Made by a program: the position numbers and the translations under genes. This document shows, piece by piece, positions 13,801-27,236 of a DNA stretch of 64,000 nucleotides (positions within the stretch are counted from its first letter, which is position 1; every line of letters begins with the position of its first letter). The stretch comes from Umbilicaria muhlenbergii (lineage: Eukaryota > Ascomycota > Lecanoromycetes > Umbilicariales > Umbilicariaceae): assembly GCA_000611775.1 (NCBI GenBank), contig KK106982.1, forward strand, positions 3,391,404-3,455,403, read 5' to 3'. The notes below the pieces were generated by a model. That model was not told the DNA's origin and did not search any database. It saw only the letters and a program-made list of their open reading frames with translations.

Positions 13801-14880
13801 CACAATTGTATTATAAGTACATCTGAAGAATTTATGAAACACCTGAGACAGCAACATCAGACTGAGGGTCTCAGTTCATCTCAGCATTCATGAATGAACT
13901 CTGCAAGCTTGTGAGAGTAAAGCAAAAGCTTTCAACAGCATATCACTCACAGACAGATGAAAGCACTGAGGTACTGAATCAGTACATTAATCAACAGCTT
14001 CACCTCTTCATGAATCACTTTCAAAACAACTGATCAGATTTTTTATTAATAATAAATTTCACTCAAGTGGTTCTTATTCATGAGTTCACAGGCATGTCAT
14101 CTTATGAGTTGAAGTTGAGACAGACTCCTCATCTACACTTTCATTAAAAAGAGTGAACACAATCCTCAAACACTGTAAGGGAGTAATTGACAAGAGAAGA
14201 AGCTCAAACCTTCATTATCAGAGCTCATGACACAATTAAATGAGCAAAGGAAAACCTGAAACAAGCTTAAAATAAAATGACAGATCAAGTAAATAAGCAC
14301 TGAAGAAAATTAAACTTCTTCATCAGAGACTGAGTTTATGTTACTTAAAAGAGTTGAACCACTGAAAGACTTAATTTAAAGTTGAATCATCAAGTGGCAG
14401 GCCTTTATTGAATTCTCAGCATGAAAAATCACTTCTATGTTCTGAAGCTACTTGAACACATGAAGATGAACAACATCTTTCATGCTGATCATTTAAGGAA
14501 AGTGATGAATGACTTAATGCTGAATTAAATTCAGGACTTGAAGCTGTTGACTGAAGTTAATGATCAGCCTGAGTATGCAGTGAAAAAAATCTTAATAAGT
14601 TAAATTCACAACAACATCCTGTAATATCAAGTGACTTGAGAGGGATATGATTTAAACTCAGAATGATATGATGCTGTTGACTTTATAAGATCACCTCAAA
14701 AGGTAAAAAATTATCATGATGCTTATCTGAATGAGGCGGGGTCACTGAGAAGGCTACAAGTTTGATTAAATGTTTATAAGTCAGGTGAAGAGCTGAACCT
14801 GATGAATAAAAACAACATGACAATCAATAAGAGATTCAAGAGACAGTCAAGATGAAAGATTTAAAATGAAAACTGAGGAC
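10835..14880 (+). pseudogene. pol region of B1 (protease, RT, RNase H, integrase)
   Basis: Recognisable in order: a protease core LLNTDAAE (expected LLDTGA) near 10,835; RT from 11,790, with the PGGG-type turn changed to PEEE at 12,020 and YMNDILIYSED where YLDD is expected (about 12,338-12,362); RNase H (about 12,780-13,150) with the block YEIHDREML; integrase (about 13,430-14,330) with GSQFIS and HSQTDEST blocks around the catalytic acids. Trp and Arg positions are mostly TGA and Gly positions often Glu, as expected from GG-to-GA and CGA-to-TGA changes. Not functional. Confidence 0.85.
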
Positions 14881-14905
14881 AATTCTCCTGTCTGAAGAGG
14901 GGTGA

Positions 14906-15112
14906 TGTTATGACATAATTAATTAACACTGACAGATATTGAACTACCTGACATTAAATTAAATTGAGATTAGTGTGTCTTGACACTTTGACATTTATGT
15001 CATGACTGCACTCACAAGACTGCTTTCTTCTTTGTACTTTTTTAAATTCAAATAATTCACCTCTTGCAACAGTTTCAGGCCTGCTTATGAAGTGAAATAA
15101 TTAACTGTAACA
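14906..15112 (+). repeat. 3' LTR of B1
   Basis: 207 bp, paired with 7868-8074. It is preceded by the purine tract at about 14,893-14,903 and followed by the target duplication TTAAT. Confidence 0.92.
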
Positions 15113-15237
15113 TTAATAACCTCACTAATTCTGTTTATACAAAAGAAAGACAGGTCTTTATGATTATGCATTAATTATTGAAAGCTGAATTTAATTATGA
15201 AGAAAGACTGATACTTATTGCCTTTAATTGAGGAAAC

Positions 15238-15465
15238 TATAAGACTATAGCATCCCTTACTAAAAAGAGAAGTATAGTTGAGGTATGTGACAGCATGAGA
15301 TATAAATGTATATAAGTTATATAATTCTAACTATATAGAACTAATAATTAAGGAATGAAAGTGAAATTAAGCAGTGCAGAGTTTTCATGTGACTCATTAA
15401 CATTGTTGAGTTACTTATAAAACACACACCCTACGTGAGTCTTGAATTATCATTAACTCATGACA
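15238..15465 (-). repeat. 3' LTR of A2
   Basis: 228 bp, paired with 27237-27464. The minus strand starts TGTCATGAG. The terminal CA has decayed to TA in this copy. Confidence 0.9.
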
Positions 15466-16869
15466 ATTGCCTCCCCTTTATGCGTCAGCTCTTCAGCGCA
15501 GAAAGGTGAGTGACTGATAAAAGACTCAATTAACTGTTGAAATAGTAATGCAGCATCAGTGCTGATTAAGTGAAATGATAACAAGATGAGTTAATCACAT
15601 GAACATGAAAACTCTGAGGAGTAAAGCAGCAGCAGTGAAGTCACAGCAGTGAAGTCATGACAGTGTTATGATAACATTACTCAAGTCACAGGCAGTGATA
15701 TCATAATAAAAACTTCAAGGTATAAATATTATCAACTTCTCAACCTTCTGCTGTCAACTTTTACATGAGCAGTGATTTATCACCTCAACATCACATACAC
15801 ACCTTTAACTCACACCCTCAGCATCATCATTATCACATCAGTCATTATGCTTATAAGTCAGAGAAGCAGGCTCTGCACATGCATGATTAATGCATGACTT
15901 TATATAAAGCTCATTTATTACAAAGTGCTCTGCAGGCTCCTGTACACAGCTCATTAAGTCATTTTGTCTTTAATGTAGTCATCACTTCTCTGAAGATATC
16001 ACTCAGGTTTGTGATGCTCATGCAAATGTGAAGTGCATGTATTGTGTTAATCTTCACAAGGCTTGTCTTCTGATAAGTTTAACATGCTCACTTATTATAT
16101 CTCATTAATGATTCAAGGTCCCTGCGCGCTTCATGTGCAAGATCAACACATTAATTCACTTAATTAATAAAGTTAATATTAATGCTCCTCTGCCTGCCCT
16201 CCTGGCCGCCCTTAAGGCACATTAAAAGTGTTACAACAAGAAGATTACAGTGTATCTTCATGTTCTCAGCTGTCATCAGAAGCTCTTAAAATTTAAATTT
16301 ATTATTAAAGTCAGCCTCCTGCTTTTGAAGCAGTTCAAGTGCATGAACATCATTCTTGAAGATATCATGAATATTATGTAATACTCAGTTTAATCTCCTT
16401 CTCTTCACCTTTGCCCTGATGATTATTATCAGTTAATATGCATTTAATTCTAGAAGCATCTGCCTGCTCTTATCAACAATAATAATGATGATGATGATGA
16501 GGATTTTTCTTCTTTCAAGAAGTCAGAGGAGCTGAAGAAGAATAATGAAGATGAGAAGAAAAACAATGATGATGATGATGAATAAATTATTCTTTGTTAA
16601 TGTTTTGTTGATCTTGTATAATAATTTCTTTTTTCTTTGCTCTGATCAAGTATGCTGTTATAATGATAATAATATTATAATTCTTCTGCACTTTGCTGAT
16701 GATTTATCTTTCTTAATGAACTTGTCACTCTTGACTTTTATCATAGATCACTTATAAAGCCTTGATAAAATCTGTAAAACCTCTTGAGAAAAATCAGGAA
16801 AGAGTGTTTTTATAACATCAATTAAGTTTTTCTTAATCACTTTCTTCTGCACTCTTTTAATTCATTATT
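15466..16869 (-). other. 3' internal region of A2, non-coding or decayed
   Basis: Between the polypurine tract and the chromodomain. It holds short CATCAT and GATGATG runs (for example 16,478-16,503 and 16,566-16,582). I recognise no domain. It could be a long 3' untranslated region or a decayed extra frame. Confidence 0.4.
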
Positions 16870-17050
16870 AAAGGCTGCTTGTATTTCCTGCACACCTTTT
16901 AAGTTCTTTTTTAACACTCATTGATTATATTCTTTTGATCAACCCTTTTATCTCACTTTGTACAGGATTTCATTTCTGTATTTTCAGCAGTTTAAAATCT
17001 CTTTGACTTCATATTTCTCTTCATCATCAATCAGCTCTGGTGGTTGCAAA
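16870..17050 (-). pseudogene. Chromodomain at the C-terminus of the A2 integrase
   Basis: The minus-strand reading gives PELIDDEEKYEVKEIL, then KYRNEILYKVR, a Trp codon now stop, a KG step, then EYNQ and a second lost Trp. This is the standard chromodomain layout, with aromatic-cage positions converted to stops (TGG to TGA or TAA). In chromoviruses this module binds modified histone tails and steers integration into heterochromatin. Confidence 0.8.
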
Positions 17051-17450
17051 GTCAGCATAAACTCATCATCATATCAGTGCTCATACAGCTTTAAGTAGAA
17101 TACATAAAAGATATTGTGAATTTAATAATTTAATGATAAAGATAATCAGTATGCCTGTTTCTCAACTAAATCTTGTATTTTAAATGATTTAATAAACTTA
17201 TAAAACAGCTTTCTGCTTGAGCACTTCTGTCATAAGTTCTTCATGAATAGCATTATCAAGTCTCTCACATTATAAATCTTAAGTTTATGTTTAACATCAT
17301 AATATTTGACCTGAGATTTAATTACATTTTCTCATCATTGTGACAGCACTTCTCATATATCATGAAATTGTTTCATTTAATTTTTTACTGCAGGTACTTC
17401 TTCTTTTCTGAAGTCATTCTCAACTTTAAATCTCACTTTCAGATGATATG

Positions 17451-17657
17451 TGTTACAGTTAACTATTTCACTTCATAAGCAGATTTAAAACTGATGCAAG
17501 AGGTGAGTTATTTGAACTTAAAAAAGTACAAAGAAGGAAGCAGTCTTGTAAATGCAGTCATGACATAAATGTCAAGGTGTCAAGACACACTAGTTTTAAT
17601 TTAGTTTAACATCAGGTAATTTCATATTCATTAATGTTAATTGATCATGTTGTAACA
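17451..17657 (-). repeat. 3' LTR of B2
   Basis: 207 bp, paired with 23393-23599. Differences between the pair are almost all C/T or G/A. Confidence 0.92.
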
Positions 17658-17669
17658 TCACTCCTCTTC

Positions 17670-20600
17670 AGACAAGAGAATTGTTCTTAATTTTCATTTC
17701 AAGCTCTTCATCTTGATTGCCTCTTGAGTTTCTTATTGACTGTTATGTTGTTTTTATTCATCAGGTTCAGCTCTTCACTTAATTTATAAATATTTAATTA
17801 AACTTATAATCTTCTTGATGACCCTGCCTCATTTGAATAAGAGTCATGATAATTCTTTACCTTTTGAGGTGATCTTATAAAGTCATCAGCATCATATCAT
17901 TCAGAGTTTAAATTATATCCCTCTCAAGTCACTTGATATTGCAAGACATTGTTGCAGATTCAGCTTGTTAAGATTTTTTTCACTGTGTACTCAAGTTGAT
18001 TATTAACTTCAGTCAGCAGCTCTGAGTCCTGAATTTAATTCAGCATTAAATCATTCATCATCTTTCTTAAATGATCAGCATGAAAGATGTTGTTCATCTT
18101 CATGTGTTCAAGTAGCTTCAGAATATAGAAGTGATTTTTCATGCTGAGAATTCAGTAAAGGCCTGCTGCTTGATGATTCAACTTTAAGTTAAGTCTTTCA
18201 GTGATTCAGCTCTTTTGAGTAATATAGACTCAATCATTAATGAAGAAGTTTAATTTTCTTCAGTGCTTATTTACTTGATCTGTCATTTTATTTTAAGTCT
18301 GTTTCAGGTTGCTCTTTGCTTATTTTACAGCATTATGTGTCTTGATGATAAAGATCTGAGTCTCTTCACATGTGAGCTACTCTTTCACTGTGTTCAAGAA
18401 TTGTGTTCACTTTTTTTAATGAAAGTGTAAGTGAGGGGTCTGTCTCAGCTTTAACTCATAAAGTGACATGCCTGTGAACTCATGAGTGAGAATCACTTAA
18501 ATGAAGTTCATTACTGATAAAAGGTCTGATCAGTTGTTCTGAAAGTAATTCATGAAGAGATGAAGTCATTGATTGATGTATTAATTTAATACCTCAGTGC
18601 TTTCATCAGTCTGTGAGTGATATGCTGTTGAAAGCTTTTGCTTTACCCTCATAAGCTTGCAGAGTTCATTCATGAATGCTGAGATGAACTGAGAACCTCA
18701 GTCTGATGTTGCTGTCTCAGGTGTTTCATAAATCCTTCAGATATACTCATAATATAATTGTATAACTTGAGCTGTCATAACTGTCTTCTGACATGACAGT
18801 GAGAAGGTCCTTTTTTTTAAAGTGATTAATAATGATGAATATGTTGTCAAAGCCTTTCTTGTTTCATGAGAAGAATTTAAAGTTGAATGAGATATGCTGT
18901 CAGCACTTATCTTTAATTAATAACAGATGAAGTAGGCCTGAGGTTTTATCTCAAGATATATGCATTCAATGACATGTTCAACAGTTTAAAATAAAGATAA
19001 AACAGTCATTTGACAGACCTGATTAATAGTACTGAATTAATAATAACTTTATTATCTTGATCTTGCCTGAGTGTGCTGTCACTGATGTTGAATGAGCTTC
19101 ATTAATTAAATGAGTTCACAAAGTGTTCATGTTTGACATCATGAGCTTTTCAAATTGTGTAAAAAAGTTGTTTTAAAGCTTTCAACTTCATTTCTTCTTT
19201 CTTGTCATCTGACAGTACTGATTCAGTGATTCATGAAAGCAGTTGACTTGCAGAATTCAATTCATCAGCTGATAAGAATTTTTCACTTGTTCAGCCTCAT
19301 TTGATGAATCATTCTTAATATTCATTGAACCCTCACTTATTGCGGCTATTACACAATTAGAATTCAGAAATAATTATGTTTATGCAGTGATGTTCTTTTC
19401 TTTCTGAGTGATCAACTCACTGTGTTTTTTTGTCAAAGCATCAACAATGATGTTGATTGTTTCTGAGTGATAAGTAATCTTGAAGTTGTAATTTATCACA
19501 ATATCAGCTCATTTAGCCTGTCATGAATTAAGTAATCACTTAATGATAAAGTACTTCAGAGCATGATGATCTGTAATTATGACAAAAGAGGCTGCTTATA
19601 AGCTTAATAACATGTCACATTATTCTTGAAAGGCTTTAACAACTGTTAACATCTCTTTGTCATGAATCTCATATCACATTTCCTCAGGTGACATTGTCTT
19701 TGAGAAGTAAATTATAAGTTTTCACTTGTCATCTTTCTGTTGTTGAGTGAGCACTTCTGTAACAACTTCATTACTGACATCTGTCTTCATTTGAGTTTTC
19801 AAATAAGGTGAGTAGTGAGCTCAGACAGCATCTGATAATATAAGCTTTTTTGCCTTCTCAAAAACTTGAATTTTCAACTCTTTTAAGAAGTGTCAAGCTC
19901 CTTTTGCAGTCAACTTTGTCAACAGATGTACAACTCAACCTCATTTTTTTAATGAGTAATGATAAAAGTTGCAGAATCTCAAGAAGGACTGAATTTTCTT
20001 AATTAATATTAATAATAATTAATTTTTAACAACAGAGATTTTGTCTGAGTTCATTGCAATACCTTCAGTGCTGATGATGAAGCTCAGAAACTTAATAAAT
20101 TGAATATTAAACTCATTCTTTTTTATGTTCACTTATAGACTTGCTTCCTTAAGGTGTTGAAGCATCTTTTTAACTTAAGCATCATATTTCAACAGATCCT
20201 CTGAGTAAATCAAGATATTATTCACATAAGCTGTGCAGAAATCATTCAGGTAATTAAACAAGATATCATTAATATATCTTTAAAAGAAGATGAGTTTGTT
20301 GTAAAGATTGAAAAGTAAAACCTTGTATTTGTAAGATTTGTACTTCATTTAAAAAGTGATTAAATTCTTGACAGACTTTTTCATCCTTATTTAATAAAAT
20401 GCTTGTCTCATGTTCAGCTTGATAAATATCTTTATTTTAAACAGTCATATCAGTGTCTTTTTAATCAAAGGTAAAGAGTATTTATTCTTTTTAATGATGA
20501 TGTTGAGTTTTCAGTAATTAATACAGAAACATCACCCCCCTCTTGACTTCTTCATGAACAAGACTGATGATGTATAAAGAGTGTCATTAAAGATTATGAA

Positions 20601-21700
20601 ACTCTTTCTTAAGTGATCTTCAAAATAAGTTTTAATTAACTTTAACTGCTTCAATGACATGCTGTACAAAGAGCTTGAGGTCAGGTTGTTTTCATCTTTT
20701 AAAATAATATTATGATTCATTTTATTCTTGTGTAAAGACAGCTGATTTGATGTCATCTTGCTGAAAACCTTCACAAACTTTTAATACTGATGAGGTAATT
20801 TTTTCTTTATTCTTTAATTCAGCTTTATTTCATCTTATAACAGCAGACAGGGGTTTCTTTAGTTTTTTATTAAATGATTAACCTCATGAATGCTGATAAT
20901 CTTAATAACAACTCTCTTTTTCCTGATGTTGCATAAAAAGTTACTTGTTTTCAGAAGTATAATATTCACTTCTTAATAAGAAGGAGATTTATGATTCTTT
21001 AACTTTTTCACATTTAATGAACTTTGACCTTCATTCATTAAATTACTCATGTGATTCATTGAATCTTCTTTTTCATTCAGCTGTTTTTTTATCTCATTAG
21101 TGTTAACCTGCTGTTGAGCTTTTCATGTCTTTGATTATACTTATAGCTGCAGAATTGACTTTCTTAATATTTATAAGTAATGACTGTTGTCCTTTATTCT
21201 TCTGAGAATTTAAGTTGATATGATTGCTTCATGCAGATTATCACATTGTTTCACATCTGCCTGATACTTCAGTATGAGTTTTAGTAATTGAATTTCTCAT
21301 CTTGACATTATCAAGTTTCTGCTTGCTTGATACTGAGTCTCCTCAGGTCAAATCAGCTTTCAATTAAAGTAATTAATTAAGATTTTAATCTTTTTGAATC
21401 ATTTTCTCTTGATCAGAACATCATGCCTGCTGATATCACAAAATAAAAAGTGAGTAAAGATTCATCTTCTGTCAATCATTAAATTTGCTGTAAATGCTCT
21501 GAAGATCATCTCAACATTTTGATTATTATAATTTGTTAAAAAAACTGATCTTTGTGCTGTTTTGATGTATAACTGCAAATGTTTTTTCACAAAATTAAAG
21601 TGCTTCTTGTGAATGAAAGCCTTCTCAACAACATTAATGTTTAGCAGAGCTGTTATTCTTATGATTAAGCTGTTAACTGCAAGTTGATAATCTCAGATTA
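17670..21700 (-). pseudogene. pol region of B2
   Basis: Minus-strand counterpart of the B1 pol. The RT entry block (LYSMSLKQLKLIKTY) and the KKSRGG turn lie at 20,532-20,774. The turn keeps Arg-Gly-Gly where B1 has Glu, showing that the two copies decayed independently. RNase H lies near 19,450-19,800 and integrase near 18,300-19,150. Several TGA stops. Confidence 0.8.
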
Positions 21701-23392
21701 ATGATGATTTTCTTAAAATGTTTAACATCTTCATCTTGCTTATCTTTGCTCCTTTCATTGACTTTAAAGCAGAGACTTCATCTAGAGTAGCTCATTTTCT
21801 GAATTTAAATGATCAGAGTTTACAATCTTTGCCTCAGTCTTTTTTAACTTATCAGGACAATCCCTCACTAAGTGTTTTTTTTTATTATAAATATAACATA
21901 TTATATTAATTAACATTGACTTAATTGCTTCTTGTGTGATGACAGTGATTGTGATGATTGTCTTTTTTTAAAATTTAAAAGCTGATTATTTTCTTTATAA
22001 CTTTCACTGATTCTTTTATTTCTTGATTTTCTCATCAACTTTAACAAGATTCTTCATGAACTGTTAAGCCTTCTTATAATAAACATCAAATGACATGTCC
22101 TCATCAGTGACATAGATTTTCATTTGAACTTGAAGTGAGTTATATAATTTATCATGAATTTCCTCTTTTCACTGATCTGTTGATATCTTCACTGAATTCA
22201 TTAACTGTAAAAATTCTGATTGAAACACATTAAAGTTCTTAAAATAAGACATCTTGAACTTTTTCAGCTGCTTTCATGTCTTCAAGTGATGATCTGAATT
22301 CTCAAAGATTTTTTTTAAATATTAAATAATCTCTTCAACATAAATCTCTCTTCCTGACTGAGCCTTCAGTCATGAATAAAGATGTTCAGCAGCCTTGCTG
22401 TCAACTCACATCTTGATGTAAATCACTTTAACATGTTCAGCTTCATCTTGATCTGACTGATTAAATTAATCATCATTAATTCATAACTTGCTCTTCATCT
22501 GATCATTTCATACCTGAAATGTGAGCTTAAGATCATCATTTAAAATTAATGAATTTAAAAACTTCACTGAACACTTCTTCATTGCATTATTTATATTTAA
22601 TTTAAATGTGTCTTCTCTTGACTGCTCTGCTTCAAGATTGTTAAATCATCAAGTTAACTTCAACACATTCTGTTTCAGTTCTTATTTCTCAGTTGTTAAC
22701 TTCTTTATCTGAGAGTTTTTCTGATTATTCTGTTCTTTTAAATTTTTAATCTGTGCCTTGTATGAATCTCTTTGATTTAGCATCTTTAACATTAAATGAC
22801 AGATGTTCTCTGAATCATGTGTTACTCATCACTGTAAGTTTTTAGAGATCATCTCATTTTAAAAGTTCATCTTCATGATGTTTATTATTTTTAATCTCTC
22901 ATGATCATCTGACTGTCCTTCAGTCAAGAATAATTTTTTAAATTAAGAAGAGATCCCTTTCTTCTGATGTGATTTAATCATGATTTCTTCAATGCTTCAG
23001 ACATTTACTCTTAATGCTGAGATTATTTAATTTAAAACCTTACTCTTTCAACTGCCTTTACTGCAGTTGTCTGTGTTTATAAATAAGTCTTTAAAAGCAT
23101 CTACACATTGCAGAACTTTCTGTTTATTGTGATTATTTCTCATAATTACTTATCATCATGACAGAGTACTTCTTGATCATTTGTTGTTTACTTCTCACAG
23201 GACTTGAGAATTGATTGTTGATAATTAATTAATAAATTTAAGATGTTTTAAGAACCTCCTGATCACTCAGTAAACTGTGAGTTGAGATGTTTAATGATGT
23301 TGAGGAAGAATTTTTTCATTAATATACACATTTGTCTCAGCTGATATTCTATCACCTTCAGAGGTTGAAAAGAGTGTGTGATACTTTTTTAA
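21700..23392 (-). pseudogene. gag region of B2
   Basis: It aligns with the B1 gag in inverse orientation and runs uninterrupted through the T1 insertion point (near 22,375-22,400). No intact frame. Confidence 0.7.
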
Positions 23393-23599
23393 TGTTACAG
23401 TTAATTATTTTACTTCATAAGCAGGCCTAAAATTGATGCAAGAGATGAATTATTTAAACTTAAAAAAGTACAAAGAAGGAAGCAGTCTTGTAAGTGCAGT
23501 CATGACATAAATGTCAAAGTGTCAAGACACACTAGTCTCAATTTAGTTTAACATCAGGTAATCTCATATTCATCAGTGTTAATTGATCATGTCATAACA
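23393..23599 (-). repeat. 5' LTR of B2
   Basis: 207 bp. It has TGTTACAG at its left edge and CATAACA at its right edge. Confidence 0.92.
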
Positions 23600-23604
23600 A
23601 TATG

Positions 23605-26600
23605 CATACATGACATAAAAAGAATTACACTTTATTGATGCTTGCATTCTGTTATTGTAAGTGAATTCTGTCAAAGATAAAAGACTCATTCAGTTGTCTT
23701 GTTCATCTGAGTAATAATAATAAAGATAATATTTTAAGATTTAATTCTGTCATTCTGTCTGTTCATTCATCTGCAGGTGAAAGGCAGTGCTTAGTTAATA
23801 TTTCATTCTTAAATAATAACATATTTCTGATCAAAAAGTGCTTGTGAAAACTGATTCTTAATCAAAGACAGCCTCTTTCAGTACATTAAATTAAGTCAGC
23901 ATATTATTTCCTCATAAAACAAGTTGATCAACTCTGTTGTCATAATCATTTTCATGATTTGAATATACTGAGCCATTTTCATATACTGATTCATAATTAT
24001 TAAGATCACATTATAGATGCAATTCTTACACTTATTTAATGACAAGTTAATGATAAAATTTATCATGACTTGCTGTCATGATTCTTCTGACTGAGGCAAC
24101 ACCTGTAACTCTTCATAAGAATGATGTTTAAGCACTTTCACCCTCTGATAAATGTCACATGACACAATATAATCTTTGACATCTTGACTCATATCAATTC
24201 AATAATATTTGCAGTTAATTAATTCAAGGGTTCTTTCTACCCTGAAATGCCTTGTCAAGACATCATCATGATGATGTTTCAAGATCTCTGCTCTTACTGA
24301 CTTTTCTTCTGAAACATATATTTGTTCCTCATGAAATAAAAAACCTTCAGAGTTAAACTTTTAAGAACTTTCAACTTTAATCTTGCACTTTACTAATGTA
24401 CAGTCAGTGTTGCATGTCACTTCTACAAATAAATCATCATTTTGTAGAGTTTGAATTAAATCCCTCAGGGGTAGACTCAGGCTTTCATCAGTTATTTCAT
24501 GAATAACAAGATCTCTTATCATCACATGTGAAATAAATTGTTTACAATCAACAGTTTCAGTGACAGAGTTAAGCTGTTTCACAGTTACATCACAATCATC
24601 ATGAGTAGATGTTTTGTTGTCACTTCTTTAATATTTTTTTAAAAGTTTAAGATTTTTAATCTTAATCATTCTCCTCACTCCTGTGAGCAACTGCCTCATA
24701 ATAAAAGCATATCTGAGTGAGAATATATTCACAAGAGTGATTAACTTTCTTTAAAATGTTGAGAGTAATTTTTTCATGATTTTACTCATCTCTTCAACAT
24801 CCTCATAGTCTGATCACCTCAACAGCACATCAGCAGGATTGGTTTTTTCAAACTGATGCAAAATATTGAAATCAAAAGCAGTGAACTTCATTGCTCATTA
24901 TGCTTGTCTGTCATTTAATTCCTTCATGTTCATAAATTCTCATAAATTATTATGATCAGTTAATACCTCTATGATATGACAACTGCCTTTGAGGTAATGA
25001 TGTTAATGTTTAAACATCATAATGATGACAAGGAGCTTTTAATCATGAGTTTCATATTAAGTTTCTGAAGAAGACAGCTTTTTTAATTAAAATGTAACTG
25101 AATGTCACTCTCTGTTATTCAACAGCTGAGACAGGATGTCAGTGAGCTCAATGATTAACACATTAATTTTCACTCATATTCATAACTTTAAATCAAAGTG
25201 AATCAGAATGAGCACCTTCATAAAGATCTTATGAAGCTGATTAAACATCTTCATCACATCAATTGAGAATTTAAAAGATTTAAATTTCTTTTCATCCTTG
25301 CTACCTTTCATAAGGGTTGTCAAGGGGGCCGTGACTTGTGAATAATGCTTAATAAAGTGTTTATAAAAGTTCACAAAGCTCAGGAAGACTTGTACTTCCT
25401 GAAAAGTTCTTAATACTGATCAATCTCATATGATGTTTACTCATCATGAATTCATTGCTATGCTGTCAGTGATGATAATAAATTCTAGGAATTTCACCTT
25501 AATAATGAAGAATTCACACTTCTTAAAGTTCATGTAAAGTTGAAATCAATGAAGTCTGTTTAACACTTATTTAACATGCTCTCAGTGTTTCATCAGTGAT
25601 TCAGAGTATATAAGGATGTCATTTAAATAAATAACACAAAAGACATTCACAAGCCTCATTAATGCTCAGTTGATGTAAGCTTGAAACATAACTGAAGTGT
25701 TAATCAATCTGAAAAGCATGATCATATACTTGAAGTGATTATAACATGTGCAGAATATCATCTTTCACTCATTACTCTTCTTTATGCAGATACAATGATA
25801 GACATTCTTCAAATTTAACTTCATAAATAATTTGACTTCATTAAGCTGATTCAACATTTCATTTATAAAAGGTAACAGGTGCCTGTTCTTAATGATCATC
25901 TTATTCAACTTTTAATAATCAATGCATAAGCGCAGCTCTTCATCTTTTTTTGAAACAAAAAGAATGAGTGCCTCTGCAGAGCTCATGAAATGATGAATTT
26001 AATCTTTCATTAAGATGTCATTCAAGTATTCTCATAACATCTTTAGCTCAGTATTGAAGAGATTATACAAAGGATCATAAGATGAATCTGTGCTGTTTAA
26101 GTCAATTGCATGATCACTGATCTTGTGAAGTAAAAGGAGGTCAGCATTCTTCATTGAAAATATATTCACATAATCAATATACTCCTCAGGTAAAGCTTAT
26201 GTTATATTAATGCTTTATATGTGCACCCTTGATGCAGCGTCATCACTCAGACTGACTCATATCATGATGTAAACAGCAGAGTGATCTTGAATCTTCCTTG
26301 TAAATTCATTAAATGACTGTAACTCAATAAATTACTTTTTAATGCTGAAGCGTCAGGCCTTCATTCTGTAGTTAATTCACACATATTCAGTCTTTAATGT
26401 AAAAAGTTCAAGGATAAGAGGTGATCCTGATTTATTTAAAGTATAAAATACATATTCACATTCATGAGATTGTCCTCAACTGTTGATAAGCTGATAATGC
26501 ACATGATAAGCATTGAAGCAGTAAGCCTTCTGATCATTTAAAAATTAAAGTTGAGGCAATAAACTCTTCATATGAGTCAATTGATGCTCAATAATGAAGT

Positions 26601-27236
26601 GTTGTGAAATCACATTAACTTCAGCTCCCGTGTTCAATAAAGCTTGCATGAGTATGACATCATCATTGTGAAGAACTTGTTTATCAACAATTAAACTGAG
26701 CTCTGAGGTTACTTTTGTTCAGCATTTCAGCAGTATAAAGTTTTCATTAAAGTGTTGCTTCTTCATGTTCTTATCATGATATAGCAGCAACTCCTTTGCC
26801 TGAATTCTTGATCATATATTTTATATTAACAGCATTTTATCAGTGCTTCACTTGCTTGTTATGAACTCAGTGTTCATTGAGTTGAAAAATCTCTCAGCTG
26901 AGGTATCAACACAGGTGACAGAGTCTTTGAGTAAGTTAATTTGCAGTGTCAGAACTTCTATTCAGAGCTGTTGCAGCTTTTATTACTTTAAGAGTTCATC
27001 TCATTGTCATCTTGCTTGCATGATCTTATTATTAATATTGTGCATTATTTCACCTGAGGATTCTTCACTCATGAAGTTCACTTCACTGATGTCAAAGGAA
27101 ATGAGTGACATTTCATGATTATTTTGTTGATTCTTCATCATCATGTCTCATTCTGCTTTAGAAGTTTAACATAATTGATTTCAAGTTTGCATCTTATCTC
27201 AGGTCATCACTTTTTTAAAGATAAAATTATTAAAAC
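23605..27236 (-). pseudogene. gag-pol of A2 (5' portion)
   Basis: Minus strand, right to left: gag remnant 26,760-27,236; protease region about 26,590-26,700 with a former DTGA-like site; RT about 25,400-26,250; an RT/RNase H connection FYKHFIKHYSQVTAPLTTL at 25,180-25,374; then RNase H and a pre-integrase block at 24,361-24,582. The gag is about 760 bp shorter than in A1, so A2 was probably already defective. B2 splits the integrase side at 23,600. Confidence 0.8.

Larger units (their letters stand above)
7868..15112 (+). mobile_element. Complete Ty3-type LTR element B1, inactive
   Basis: Seen: 207-bp LTRs at 7868-8074 and 14906-15112, each starting TGTTATGACA and ending CTGTAACA. They are flanked by a perfect 5-bp target duplication TTAAT (7863-7867 and 15113-15117). 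A purine-rich GAAGAGGGG tract lies just before the 3' LTR. Inside, in order: gag, CCHC knuckle (about 10,580-10,625), protease, RT, RNase H and integrase. The total is 7,245 bp, of which 1,019 bp is the foreign element T1, leaving 6,226 bp; its sister copy B2 is 6,149 bp. It is inserted in the RT of element C. All frames are broken. Confidence 0.92.
17451..23599 (-). mobile_element. Complete Ty3-type LTR element B2, nested in A2
   Basis: Seen: LTRs at 17451-17657 and 23393-23599 (207 bp each) and a perfect target duplication ATATG (17446-17450 and 23600-23604). Internal order on the minus strand matches B1: gag about 21,700-23,392, protease, RT (intact start block at 20,532-20,774), RNase H, integrase, then the CTCCTCTTCAG complement of the purine tract at about 17,659-17,669. 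No T insertion is present, so it gives the uninterrupted reference for B1. The two LTRs differ at many sites, so it is not recent. Inactive. Confidence 0.93.

Noticed and set aside
15466-15490. TGCGTCAGCTCTTCAGCGC considered as a primer-binding site
   Set aside because: It lies on the 3' side of A2, next to the polypurine tract, so it is at the wrong end.
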